Part shown: in pieces, positions 1 to 6,108 of the stretch
How the letters are laid out: each line of letters starts with the position of its first letter
How positions within the stretch are numbered: position 1 is the first letter of the stretch
Origin: Bacteroidales bacterium
Lineage (GTDB): Bacteria > Bacteroidota > Bacteroidia > Bacteroidales > VadinHA17
DNA: 6,108 nucleotides
NCBI GenBank assembly: GCA_003155705.1
Contig: PMEC01000214.1
Coordinates: 786-6,893 of the forward strand
Reading direction: 5' to 3'
The notes under the pieces: generated by a model
What the model was told of the DNA's origin: nothing
Seen by the model: only the letters and a program-made list of their open reading frames with translations
Databases searched by the model: none
Program-made: the position numbers and the translations under genes

Positions 1-353
1 TATTTAAAGTCATCCGGGATATTGTATTTTTTTAGTATTTTTTCAATAACAGGGAAATATCTGTTTGCCCGTTTTATTATCAGGATTGTCGATGAATGTC
101 TATATGCACTTGTAATAACTTCTCTTTCAAGACTTTCGCGAGTGTCAAAATTTTCAAGGGGCATTCTTTCACCTGCAAAACTCACACTATCAGGTAGCTT
201 ATATGGTCTTGAAATACCATTAAAATAACTGTTTGAATTATCTTTTCTGCTTTTAATTTCACCGCCGAATCCCTGCTCAACAAAGAAGATACCGGTACCT
301 GTTAATATTATAATAATAAGTGTTTTAAGTGTTTTTCTTTGTGAAACTATCAT
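1..353 (-). CDS. Lytic transglycosylase, N-terminal part (MltD-like, Bacteroidota type), cut by the left window edge
   Basis: This is a partial gene: 117 codons plus two bases are present, and the rest lies beyond position 1. The start is the ATG at 353-351. The protein opens with a basic start and a hydrophobic stretch (residues about 8-25, TLKTLIIIILTGTGIFFVEQ), a signal peptide or membrane anchor. The following segment, with LPDSVSFAGERMPLENFD (residues 53-70), then HSSTILIIKRANRYFPVIEKIL and NIPDDFKY at the cut edge, is the region that precedes the SLT domain in Bacteroidota lytic transglycosylases. Such enzymes cleave the glycan strands of peptidoglycan in the periplasm, leaving 1,6-anhydro ends. 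The catalytic glutamate and any LysM repeats would lie outside the window, so activity cannot be judged. The gene is preceded by its own promoter at 381-412, so it is probably transcribed independently of the sigma/anti-sigma operon upstream. The family call rests on remembered resemblance. Confidence 0.82.
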   Translation of the reverse strand, partial: MIVSQRKTLKTLIIIILTGTGIFFVEQGFGGEIKSRKDNSNSYFNGISRPYKLPDSVSFAGERMPLENFDTRESLEREVITSAYRHSSTILIIKRANRYFPVIEKILKKYNIPDDFK

Positions 354-380
354 AAAATTGGTTCTTGTTGAAATAAAGTG

Positions 381-412
381 CAAAGGTAACAATTTTGTAC
401 CTCAACAGTAAA
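381..412 (-). promoter_or_regulatory. Bacteroidota housekeeping-type promoter for the lytic transglycosylase gene
   Basis: On the minus strand, positions 388-381 read TACCTTTG, an exact match to the Bacteroidota -7 consensus TAnnTTTG. The four bases at 412-409 read TTTA, three of four matches to the -33 element TTTG, at 24 bases start to start, which is the expected distance. Transcription would begin near position 375 and leave a leader of about 22 bases before the ATG at 353. The placement in a short gap directly ahead of a start codon supports it. The transcription start is inferred, not observed. Confidence 0.6.
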
Positions 413-440
413 GCAAGCCAATCTTAAAATTACATTATTT

Positions 441-530
441 AAAGAAAAAGGGTTGGATCAGCCAAATCAGAATTTATATGATAATCCTGAAAATACTCCG
501 AACGAGTACGGATGAGCAGTAGATCCAACC
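441..530 (-). terminator. Possible terminator-like fold at the end of the anti-sigma gene
   Basis: On the minus strand GGTTGGATC (530-522) is a perfect 9-base inverted match to GATCCAACC (459-451), and the second arm is followed at once by CTTTTTCTTT (450-441). Inside the loop is a smaller hairpin, TACTC/GAGTA with a five-base loop (508-494). The outer stem would begin inside the last codons of the anti-sigma gene, whose stop is at 469-467. The 62-base loop is long for an intrinsic terminator, so chance pairing is a real alternative. A competing short stem, TTGG/CCAA, lies immediately before the same T-rich run. Confidence 0.3.
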
Positions 531-1783
531 AGACCTCCCAATGGAGTAAGATAATATCTTAGAGTGGGTTCTATATTAAGAGAGACCTTCCCGGAGAAAT
601 TATATTCAAATCCAAGTCCAAATGAGCTGCTGAAATTTACAGGACTCAACCCCTCTGTCTTTCCTATTGAATATTTCACCCCGCTAACATAAGTAGAAGC
701 TGAGTTACCAACAAGCATATTATATGATAATCCACCTATTAAATTCAAATCTATTTTACTGTCGATAGCTTTGAACTTAAAGACAACCGGGACCTCCAGA
801 TAATTAAAATTCTGGATAACTGAATTATTAAGGTATGTCAGGTCAGCTTTTGCAGGATTGAATACATCACTCGAGTATCTTGTAATCACTCTTCCTGATA
901 TATTATCTCTTAAAAAAATATCATTATTAGTAGATACTATTGTTCCATTGGATGTCTGGAGGCTAAATTCGCTGCTGCCTTTTGCGGCATAATAACTGCG
1001 AAATCCTGAATATGTACTTATCCCAGTAATTTTTTGACCAACCGAAGAGTAATAAACGCCTGACCGGATGCTTATCCTTTTATTTACTTTATATGAAAAC
1101 GCCATCCCTCCCGCATAGGAGACTGCAGGTTTCTCATTCTTGGCTAGATCTGTTGAAGCATCATTTTTTCCAAAGCTTGTGCTTGAAAAATAAGTTGGTG
1201 ATGCCAGTGCGCTAATCGTCCATCGATTAACCACATTTCCTGTATTTGCAGGTAGAGAATTTTCAGGAATTAAACTAAGATATTTTTTTTCTGCAGAACT
1301 TGAATTTTCAACTAAATCACTCCTGGCAACAATAGTTCCATTGCCCTTTCGAGGTTTGCCTTCCTTTAAAAAACTAGAAAATAGGCTTGAAGATGGAATC
1401 TTTAGATTTATCTGTTCGGAACTGTTTTTTTCATTAATGATTATGGATCCAGCAGTTTCGTTACTGATAACAGGAATTTCAATTTTTGGAGCTGTTATCA
1501 ACCGATTTTTAAATACATAAGAACCTGCAGGAATGACATCCTGATTCAGTGAAATTGATGGTCCGTTAAAATTTTTCGAGATATTAGTTGTCAACCAGAA
1601 AGAAAAGACCGAGATTGAAATCGGAATGGCAGCAATAGCAGCAAATCTCAAAATATTAAGAGACCTCTGCTTCTTCCTCAGTACAGGTTGAATATTATTC
1701 CAGACCTCAGGAGGAGGAAGAACTTCAAATTCTTTCAGCCCGTTCCTGAAAAAAATATCCACATATGTACCTCTGTCAGCCAT
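467..1783 (-). CDS. Dual-membrane-spanning anti-sigma factor (Dma-like): cytoplasmic segment, TM helix, periplasmic linker, outer-membrane beta-barrel
   Basis: This 438-residue protein probably holds the preceding ECF sigma factor inactive and senses the outer membrane. Residues 1-46 are short, soluble and presumably cytoplasmic, with the FRNGLKEFEVLPPPEVWNNI pattern (12-31) common at the front of Bacteroidota anti-sigma-type proteins. Residues about 47-65 form one hydrophobic helix, flanked by basic residues on the N-terminal side (RKKQR at 36-40, R46), which predicts N-in topology. Residues about 66-186 are a polar, Ser/Asn-rich linker. From about 187 to the end come alternating strands rich in Gly, Tyr and Ser, as in the OMP_b-brl/PorT-like barrels, finishing in SGLSYKF with a C-terminal phenylalanine, the usual signal for outer-membrane barrel assembly. 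The ATG at 1783 lies 6 bases after a purine-rich run (1799-1790) inside the sigma gene and the genes overlap by 8 bases, suggesting translational coupling. No zinc-binding anti-sigma motif is visible. A porin-like protein without sigma-binding function is the main alternative. Confidence 0.8.
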   Translation of the reverse strand: MADRGTYVDIFFRNGLKEFEVLPPPEVWNNIQPVLRKKQRSLNILRFAAIAAIPISISVFSFWLTTNISKNFNGPSISLNQDVIPAGSYVFKNRLITAPKIEIPVISNETAGSIIINEKNSSEQINLKIPSSSLFSSFLKEGKPRKGNGTIVARSDLVENSSSAEKKYLSLIPENSLPANTGNVVNRWTISALASPTYFSSTSFGKNDASTDLAKNEKPAVSYAGGMAFSYKVNKRISIRSGVYYSSVGQKITGISTYSGFRSYYAAKGSSEFSLQTSNGTIVSTNNDIFLRDNISGRVITRYSSDVFNPAKADLTYLNNSVIQNFNYLEVPVVFKFKAIDSKIDLNLIGGLSYNMLVGNSASTYVSGVKYSIGKTEGLSPVNFSSSFGLGFEYNFSGKVSLNIEPTLRYYLTPLGGLVGSTAHPYSFGVFSGLSYKF

Positions 1784-2336
1784 TTACCACTTTCTTCTTA
1801 AGTCCGGTATACGATCCAACTCTTCTCTGAAGTATGATCCTTGCTCGTGAAAGATTGGATTTCGAAGTACCTTCAGAGATATGGAGCATCTTACCTATTT
1901 CTTTGTGCGAGTAACCTTCGATGGCATAAAGGTTAAACACCATACGGTACTTAGGAGGCAATTCCCTGATAATGTACAGCAGGTCAATAGCTTCAAGACC
2001 TGCATAGTCTTCATTATCCGGGTCTGATTCCGGCTCGGTGATAGTGTCAATATCGTCAATCCTGTAAAGATTGTGCCTGCTTCTGAATTTCTCAAGGGCA
2101 GTATTGACAACTATCCTTCTCATCCAACCTTCAAAAGAACCTTCATGTTTATAATGATGAAGATTCTCAAAAATCTTAATGAAACCTTCCTGGAGGATAT
2201 CCCTGGCTTCTTCATCATTACCTGAATACTGAAGGCAGACAGCAAATAATTTTGACGAATGCCTTCTGTACAAAAGTTCCTGATCCCTTCTGTTACCGTC
2301 AAGACATCCAAGTATTATTTGCTTAATATCGCTCAA
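1776..2336 (-). CDS. ECF-type RNA polymerase sigma factor
   Basis: This 186-residue protein directs RNA polymerase to a set of promoters and belongs to the extracytoplasmic-function sigma-70 group. Region 2 spans about residues 20-86 and includes DILQEGFIKIFENL and the GSFEGWMRRIVVNTALEKFR stretch, typical of the core-binding and -10-recognition part. An acidic linker (about 95-112) follows. Region 4 spans about 120-173, with ELPPKYRMVFNLYAIEGYS and a helix-turn-helix (HKEIGKMLHISEGTSKSNLSRAR) that reads the -35 element. Length and arrangement are normal for the family. The start is TTG at 2336: the frame is open upstream to a stop near 2399, but contains no ATG or GTG, and the N-terminus SDIKQIILGCLDGNRRDQELLYRRH fits where such proteins usually begin. 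It overlaps the anti-sigma-like gene by 8 bases, the standard arrangement for a sigma factor and its regulator. Its targets are unknown. Confidence 0.93.
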   Translation of the reverse strand: MSDIKQIILGCLDGNRRDQELLYRRHSSKLFAVCLQYSGNDEEARDILQEGFIKIFENLHHYKHEGSFEGWMRRIVVNTALEKFRSRHNLYRIDDIDTITEPESDPDNEDYAGLEAIDLLYIIRELPPKYRMVFNLYAIEGYSHKEIGKMLHISEGTSKSNLSRARIILQRRVGSYTGLKKKVVNG

Positions 2337-2405
2337 GGTACTATCCGATTGAGGATATAAATATATAAATAATCTTAATGAATTGCCAGTAATCTTTCAT
2401 TAGAT

Positions 2406-2436
2406 TGATGTGATGAGTTGAAAAAAGGTTGCGTTC
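2406..2436 (-). promoter_or_regulatory. Possible ECF-type (autoregulated) promoter of the sigma/anti-sigma operon
   Basis: On the minus strand, GAACGCAACC (2436-2427) is followed by a T-rich spacer and CATCA (2410-2406), 16 bases after AACC. An AAC-containing -35 element with a CGTC/CATC-like -10 at about 16 bases is the general form of ECF promoters, and ECF sigma genes often activate themselves. Transcription would start near 2399, about 60 bases before the TTG start. There is no good TAnnTTTG housekeeping element in this gap; the best near-match is TATATTTA. The assignment is inference from pattern and position only. Confidence 0.35.
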
Positions 2437-2497
2437 AGGACGAAATCCCCTTTACTTTTTCTTAAAAACATCGAGATACCTGAAGTACTTCTGCTCC

Positions 2498-2545
2498 ATG
2501 CCAGATACCGTCAGTAATGAACATAATATATATGCGGTCTGGCAT
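2498..2545 (-). terminator. Stem-loop just after the alpha-mannosidase stop codon
   Basis: On the minus strand ATGCCAGACCG (2545-2535) pairs with CGGTATCTGGCAT (2510-2498), giving an 11-base-pair stem with a two-base bulge and a loop of about 24 bases. It begins 4 bases past the stop codon (2551-2549). There is no T-run directly after it; the nearest, TTTTT, is about 30 bases further on. It may end or stabilise the mannosidase transcript and separate it from the sigma operon, but it is not a classic intrinsic terminator. Confidence 0.4.
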
Positions 2546-2548
2546 TCT

Positions 2549-5500
2549 TCATTCACTCTTTCTCAGTTTAATTGGTTTATTGTCCTTGAAATCGTCATAA
2601 AGTAACTGCAAAGGAACAATATTGTCATTAGCATTTTCAGCAACTGTGACAGCAAATACTTTTATTTTATTATTTACAGGAAGCGTAAGCGTCCTTGCGC
2701 CTTTTGGAAGAGATATCTCATATTTATAAAGATAACTATACCTGTATGCTTCGTTTGCATTTGGCGAATGGCTGTGGGAAGCATACCATGCAATATTATC
2801 TCTTTTTGTGAACGCTTTGATGATTGAATCAACCTTAAGATTATCTAAGCTAAGGACTCTTTTATAATGCTGACCAACAAAACCGGTCCAGTTCTGGATA
2901 TCCAGGTGTGTCGTCAAACTCCCGATTTTAAAATCCCCCTGTGTATCTTCAGAAGCAGCAGCAAGGATATAAACTTTGTTGAAATTTCCGGCAGGAATAT
3001 TTATTTTCTGACCTTTCGCTGCCACCATATTCAATTGTCCGTCAGCTTTATTACCAATAACAAATCTGATATCTTCACTGGTTATTTCGGTTGGAACTAG
3101 CTCAGCAGGAATGCTGAATCCGCCAACCATATTGCCATCAGATCTTTTTGTATCGTAACTAATGCCATCTTCATTGAAAGGAAGTTCAGCAGCGAGTTGT
3201 ACGGGTTTAACTGAAGGTGAAGGAGCATTTTCAAGTTTTACAGCAAAACTTCGTATTAAAAATTTTGTCATAATACAATTGAGATTTCCACCTGAGAAAT
3301 CTGCATTTCCAATCTTCTTCTCCTGCCCATTGACTTCATAGGCATCAACTATCTTGCCAGGAAGTGTAATTGACACGCTATTAGCATCTTTCCCATAAAG
3401 TTCATTGACTCTGATGATGTAATACCCGTTCTCTTCAGCTTTCTTGAAAGCCATAACATCAACCTGGGATGTACTTATCTTAAGCATTGAAACCTCTTTA
3501 CCAAGGCTTCCTTCATGTTTTGGTACCTCAAATGCGATTAGCGGGTTATTCAGGAAACTTCCCTCCCATGGAGTTTTAGCATATGCCCAGTCTCCGATAT
3601 GTGCATATATCCCGTATTTTATGTCATGGATTCCCCAGTCCTGGGTTCCCTGATATACGAAAGACTTTGCCTTTGGAGTGTACATAAGTGTAAGTCGAAG
3701 AGTGCTGTTATCCGGTTTGTCTGAGCCATATTTACAATCTTCAAGAATAGAAACGCCATAGTTGTTTGGACGGTCAGTTATGTCGATCCACTGACGACCG
3801 GGAACTTCAAATTTGACTTCATTATTGGTTGTCCTCTTTATAGCTGCAGTATTCAGGCTATAGGTTGCAAATTCATTTACTACCGTTGTGGGAAAGGCAG
3901 CTTTAAGGCTCACCTCTTTTGACTGCCAGTCTATTTTATTTTTTACTTCAATAACTTTCCCTGCATCACCTGCTGCAAGGCTGATTATCTGAGATATTTC
4001 TGAATTCCTGCCTTTCTTTGTTACTTCAAGAGCGACTCGTACCGGACCTTGTTCGACTATCTTTACTGAGACTTCCTTATTCATAAAATCTATCGGCGGA
4101 TTTTTGCGGTCATTCCAATCCATATTCCATGAAGGCCATTGGGTAGGAGCTTCGTGCTGAAATTGCAATGATGCCGGTTTCGACAAAACCTCTCTTGCAG
4201 CTTTTTTATCCCAGATGCTTGCGATATCACCATTTTCATCAATCTTCACTTTGAAAAAACTGTTTTCGAGATATTTATCAGCTACTTTAAGTTCAGAAGC
4301 TGAAGGCTTATCGGTAGTCTCACTTATATTGAATTCTGAAATACCAGCAGAAGGAAGTTTTGCCAGGAATATAACAGTTAATCTATTGCCTTTTGAAGAT
4401 ATGATCTGTGAAGGAATCAGCTTCCCATCCTTGTCTGTAACTTTTATATTGACAGGTATTTTTGAATAAACAAGATCTGCAGTCACCACATCTTCCCTGG
4501 CTATTGCCACAGGGTTATAAACCAATACTGCTCTGCCATCCCCCATTGTATTCATTTTGGCTGATATGGCACTTATTGAATTCTTCATGACTTCAGAGAA
4601 ACCGTTCATAGCAATGAATTCATCATTCCACGCAAAGTCGTATGCTTTTGGTATTGCTGTACCTGGTAATATATCATGAAACTGACTTCCCAGAACCAGA
4701 TCCCATGACTTGTTCAGCTTTTCATAGGGATATGCTGCGCTGCCCAGCCAGTCAGCCAAAACAGCTACCTGTTCTGATGACTTTGCCAAAGCTTCATTTT
4801 TCCTGTTGGCTCTTTTCATATACGATTCTGAAGTCATCGATCCTGCACTATGTTCAATAAGGAGAAGATCACCTGAGTAAGTCGGAAGCTTGGCCCTTAT
4901 TTCTGGGGTAATATCTTTATAAATCTGATCAGATGAAGTCAGTTCGACCTTGAATTTACTGTCGGCCTGGGGAAGGCTTCCAACTACATTTTTTACATCC
5001 CCGTCTCTTGGGGCACCTCCAACATCACCAACTCCATAATAGCGATAATCAAATGAAATCCCGTATTTGTTTATATCATCCTGAAGTCTTGCATTCCAGG
5101 TACTGTCTCTATCCAGACGATTTACTATGCGACCGGTATAATCTGTTGCATTGAGTGCAGCAATAAGACTTTTGCCATCGGGTCCTTCCCAAAGCCCCAC
5201 ATTGAAGGGTACACCATTTGTAGAACGCCAGGTAAGTTTCTGAGTTGAAAATCCCAGAAGTCCGGCATGACTCCAGATGGATGGCATAGTTGCCACAAAA
5301 CCGAAACAATCGGGAAGCATATAATCCATGCTCTCCTTATTAAACTCCCTCTTAAAGAATAAGTTGCCATATAGTACCTGTCTTAGGACAGATTCCGATG
5401 AGGAAATATTTACCTCACCTTCATCGACTGATGATCCGGAAACGAACCATTTCCCCTGGCTGATATAGTCCTTAACTTTTTTATATGATTCCGGATAATA

Positions 5501-5773
5501 TTCCTTCATCATGTTATATCTCCTTGAGCCTGTAAAATTGAATCTGTAATCAGGATATTTCTCAAATAATTTGAAATTATCCTCCATCGTGTTTTTAATA
5601 TACTCATTAATTGTTGTGGGATAATCCCAGTTCCATTGAGTATCCAGATGAGCATACCCGATAGTGTATAATACCTTTTCTTTGGTAATGTCGTACTGCG
5701 GTTTTAAGAGCGGTTGACCGAAGGCAGCTGACATAATTATCAGACATACGAGGACGGTAATAATTTTTTTCAT
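2549..5773 (-). CDS. Secreted GH38 alpha-mannosidase
   Basis: This 1074-residue enzyme is predicted to hydrolyse alpha-mannosides outside the cytoplasm. The start chosen is ATG at 5773; a TTG two codons upstream (5779) is possible but gives a less typical signal peptide. Residues 1-19 form a type I signal peptide with likely cleavage at AFG/Q, and no lipobox cysteine follows. The GH38 catalytic domain covers about 33-300: AHLDTQWNW gives metal ligands His42 and Asp44, and LPDCFGF gives the nucleophile and ligand Asp155. The middle three-helix domain (about 300-400) includes EHSAGSMTSESYMKRANRKNE and SQFHDILPGTA, whose His366 is the fourth ligand. Beta-sandwich C-terminal domains run from about 415 to 850, including RQWIDITDRPNNYGVSILED. 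A further all-beta segment of about 210 residues (865-1074), with WTGFVGQ and WYASHSHSPNANEAYRYSYL, makes it longer than simple GH38 enzymes. It lies 80 bases after lpdA with no clear promoter between. Substrate linkage cannot be told from sequence. Confidence 0.93.
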   Translation of the reverse strand: MKKIITVLVCLIIMSAAFGQPLLKPQYDITKEKVLYTIGYAHLDTQWNWDYPTTINEYIKNTMEDNFKLFEKYPDYRFNFTGSRRYNMMKEYYPESYKKVKDYISQGKWFVSGSSVDEGEVNISSSESVLRQVLYGNLFFKREFNKESMDYMLPDCFGFVATMPSIWSHAGLLGFSTQKLTWRSTNGVPFNVGLWEGPDGKSLIAALNATDYTGRIVNRLDRDSTWNARLQDDINKYGISFDYRYYGVGDVGGAPRDGDVKNVVGSLPQADSKFKVELTSSDQIYKDITPEIRAKLPTYSGDLLLIEHSAGSMTSESYMKRANRKNEALAKSSEQVAVLADWLGSAAYPYEKLNKSWDLVLGSQFHDILPGTAIPKAYDFAWNDEFIAMNGFSEVMKNSISAISAKMNTMGDGRAVLVYNPVAIAREDVVTADLVYSKIPVNIKVTDKDGKLIPSQIISSKGNRLTVIFLAKLPSAGISEFNISETTDKPSASELKVADKYLENSFFKVKIDENGDIASIWDKKAAREVLSKPASLQFQHEAPTQWPSWNMDWNDRKNPPIDFMNKEVSVKIVEQGPVRVALEVTKKGRNSEISQIISLAAGDAGKVIEVKNKIDWQSKEVSLKAAFPTTVVNEFATYSLNTAAIKRTTNNEVKFEVPGRQWIDITDRPNNYGVSILEDCKYGSDKPDNSTLRLTLMYTPKAKSFVYQGTQDWGIHDIKYGIYAHIGDWAYAKTPWEGSFLNNPLIAFEVPKHEGSLGKEVSMLKISTSQVDVMAFKKAEENGYYIIRVNELYGKDANSVSITLPGKIVDAYEVNGQEKKIGNADFSGGNLNCIMTKFLIRSFAVKLENAPSPSVKPVQLAAELPFNEDGISYDTKRSDGNMVGGFSIPAELVPTEITSEDIRFVIGNKADGQLNMVAAKGQKINIPAGNFNKVYILAAASEDTQGDFKIGSLTTHLDIQNWTGFVGQHYKRVLSLDNLKVDSIIKAFTKRDNIAWYASHSHSPNANEAYRYSYLYKYEISLPKGARTLTLPVNNKIKVFAVTVAENANDNIVPLQLLYDDFKDNKPIKLRKSE

Positions 5774-5853
5774 TTTCAAGATTGTAGGTTAATGGTTTGT
5801 ACTTTGAAATTATTTTTTTCTTCATGCATTTTCATTTCATCTTTTTGTTCAGT

Positions 5854-6108
5854 TCAGAGGTGTATCACTTCACCATATGCTGCAGCTGCTGCTTCCATAA
5901 TTGCCTCTGACATAGTAGGATGAGGATGCACAGATTTTATTATTTCATGAGCAGTTGTTTCCAACTTTCTTGCCACAACAATCTCAGCTATCATCTCGGT
6001 AACATTTGACCCGATCATATGGGCGCCTAACAATTCTCCATAGTTTGCATCAAAAATGAGTTTGACGAATCCATCCTTAGCCCCGGCTGAACTTGCTTTT
6101 CCTGAAGC
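5854..6108 (-). CDS. lpdA: Dihydrolipoyl dehydrogenase (E3), C-terminal end, cut by the right window edge
   Basis: Only the last 84 codons and the TGA stop (5856-5854) are present. The frame is open from the window edge and reads through FVKLIFDANYGELLGAHMIG and AEIVVARKLETTAHEI to HPHPTMSEAIMEAA. This is the dimerisation domain of the pyridine nucleotide-disulphide oxidoreductases. HPHPTMSEA is the signature of dihydrolipoyl dehydrogenase: its second His (the one in HPT) and the Glu form the active-site base pair working across the dimer interface. The enzyme is the flavoprotein E3 component that reoxidises lipoamide in pyruvate, 2-oxoacid or glycine-cleavage complexes in the cytoplasm. The FAD-binding half and redox disulphide are outside the window, so which complex it serves cannot be judged. 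No terminator hairpin is visible in the 80 bases between its stop and the mannosidase start, so read-through is possible. Confidence 0.93.
   Translation of the reverse strand, partial: ASGKASSAGAKDGFVKLIFDANYGELLGAHMIGSNVTEMIAEIVVARKLETTAHEIIKSVHPHPTMSEAIMEAAAAAYGEVIHL

Noticed and set aside
22..228. A plus-strand open frame of 68 codons
   Set aside because: It lies opposite the lytic transglycosylase N-terminus, whose minus-strand translation is clearly family-like; the plus-strand product resembles nothing and is a shadow.
1895..2311. Two minus-strand frames of 63 and 71 codons inside the sigma gene
   Set aside because: They are out-of-frame readings of the sigma factor gene, which has recognisable regions 2 and 4.
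2341..2390. TATATATTTATAT stretch as a housekeeping promoter for the sigma gene
   Set aside because: TATATTTA misses the final G of TAnnTTTG and has no TTTG-like element about 24 bases upstream; it is probably just AT-rich leader.
2867..5370. Several open frames of 66-84 codons on both strands within the mannosidase gene
   Set aside because: All overlap the GH38 coding sequence in other frames, and none shows a recognisable domain or its own start signals.
5774..5779. TTG at 5779 as the mannosidase start
   Set aside because: It would add only two residues (MK) before a normal ATG; the ATG at 5773 gives a standard MKK signal peptide start.
5607..5825. A 72-codon minus-strand frame across the mannosidase start
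   Set aside because: It overlaps the signal peptide region out of frame, and its translation has no signal peptide or domain character; the mannosidase frame is certain.
5774..5853. Promoter or terminator between lpdA and the mannosidase gene
   Set aside because: No TAnnTTTG element (best near-match TAATTTCA) and no stable hairpin were found; the gap is simply A-rich on the minus strand.

Overview
The window looks like chromosomal DNA from a member of the Bacteroidota, probably a Bacteroidales/Marinilabiliales-type organism. The evidence is AT-rich intergenic DNA, weak Shine-Dalgarno signals, a TAnnTTTG-type -7 promoter element, an ECF sigma gene overlapping an anti-sigma gene with an outer-membrane barrel tail, and a lytic transglycosylase N-terminus of the Bacteroidota kind. 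I saw no tRNA, rRNA, insertion sequence, CRISPR array or phage gene. All five genes read on the minus strand, so transcription runs from right to left.

In transcription order: (1) 6108-5854, the last 84 codons of dihydrolipoyl dehydrogenase (lpdA), cut by the window edge. (2) 5773-2549, a secreted GH38 alpha-mannosidase of 1074 residues. (3) 2336-1776, an ECF sigma factor starting at TTG. (4) 1783-467, its presumed partner, overlapping the sigma gene by 8 bases. It combines a short cytoplasmic anti-sigma-like segment, one inner-membrane helix, a long periplasmic linker and a C-terminal outer-membrane beta-barrel. (5) 353-1, the N-terminal part of a lytic transglycosylase, cut by the left edge, with its own housekeeping-type promoter.

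The most interesting unit is the sigma/dual-membrane anti-sigma pair at 467-2336. One polypeptide appears to reach from the cytoplasm to the outer membrane, so a disturbance of the outer membrane could be passed directly to a sigma factor. This matches the dual-membrane-spanning anti-sigma (Dma) type recently described in Bacteroides, so the class is not new, but this member's signal and regulon are unknown. Upstream of the sigma gene lies a possible ECF-type, perhaps self-activated, promoter (about 2406-2436) and a tiny upstream reading frame ending 4 bases before the TTG start. The mannosidase is a genuine GH38 enzyme with all metal-site residues visible, but has no SusC/SusD genes or other glycosidases beside it here. 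No intergenic gap exceeds about 212 bases.
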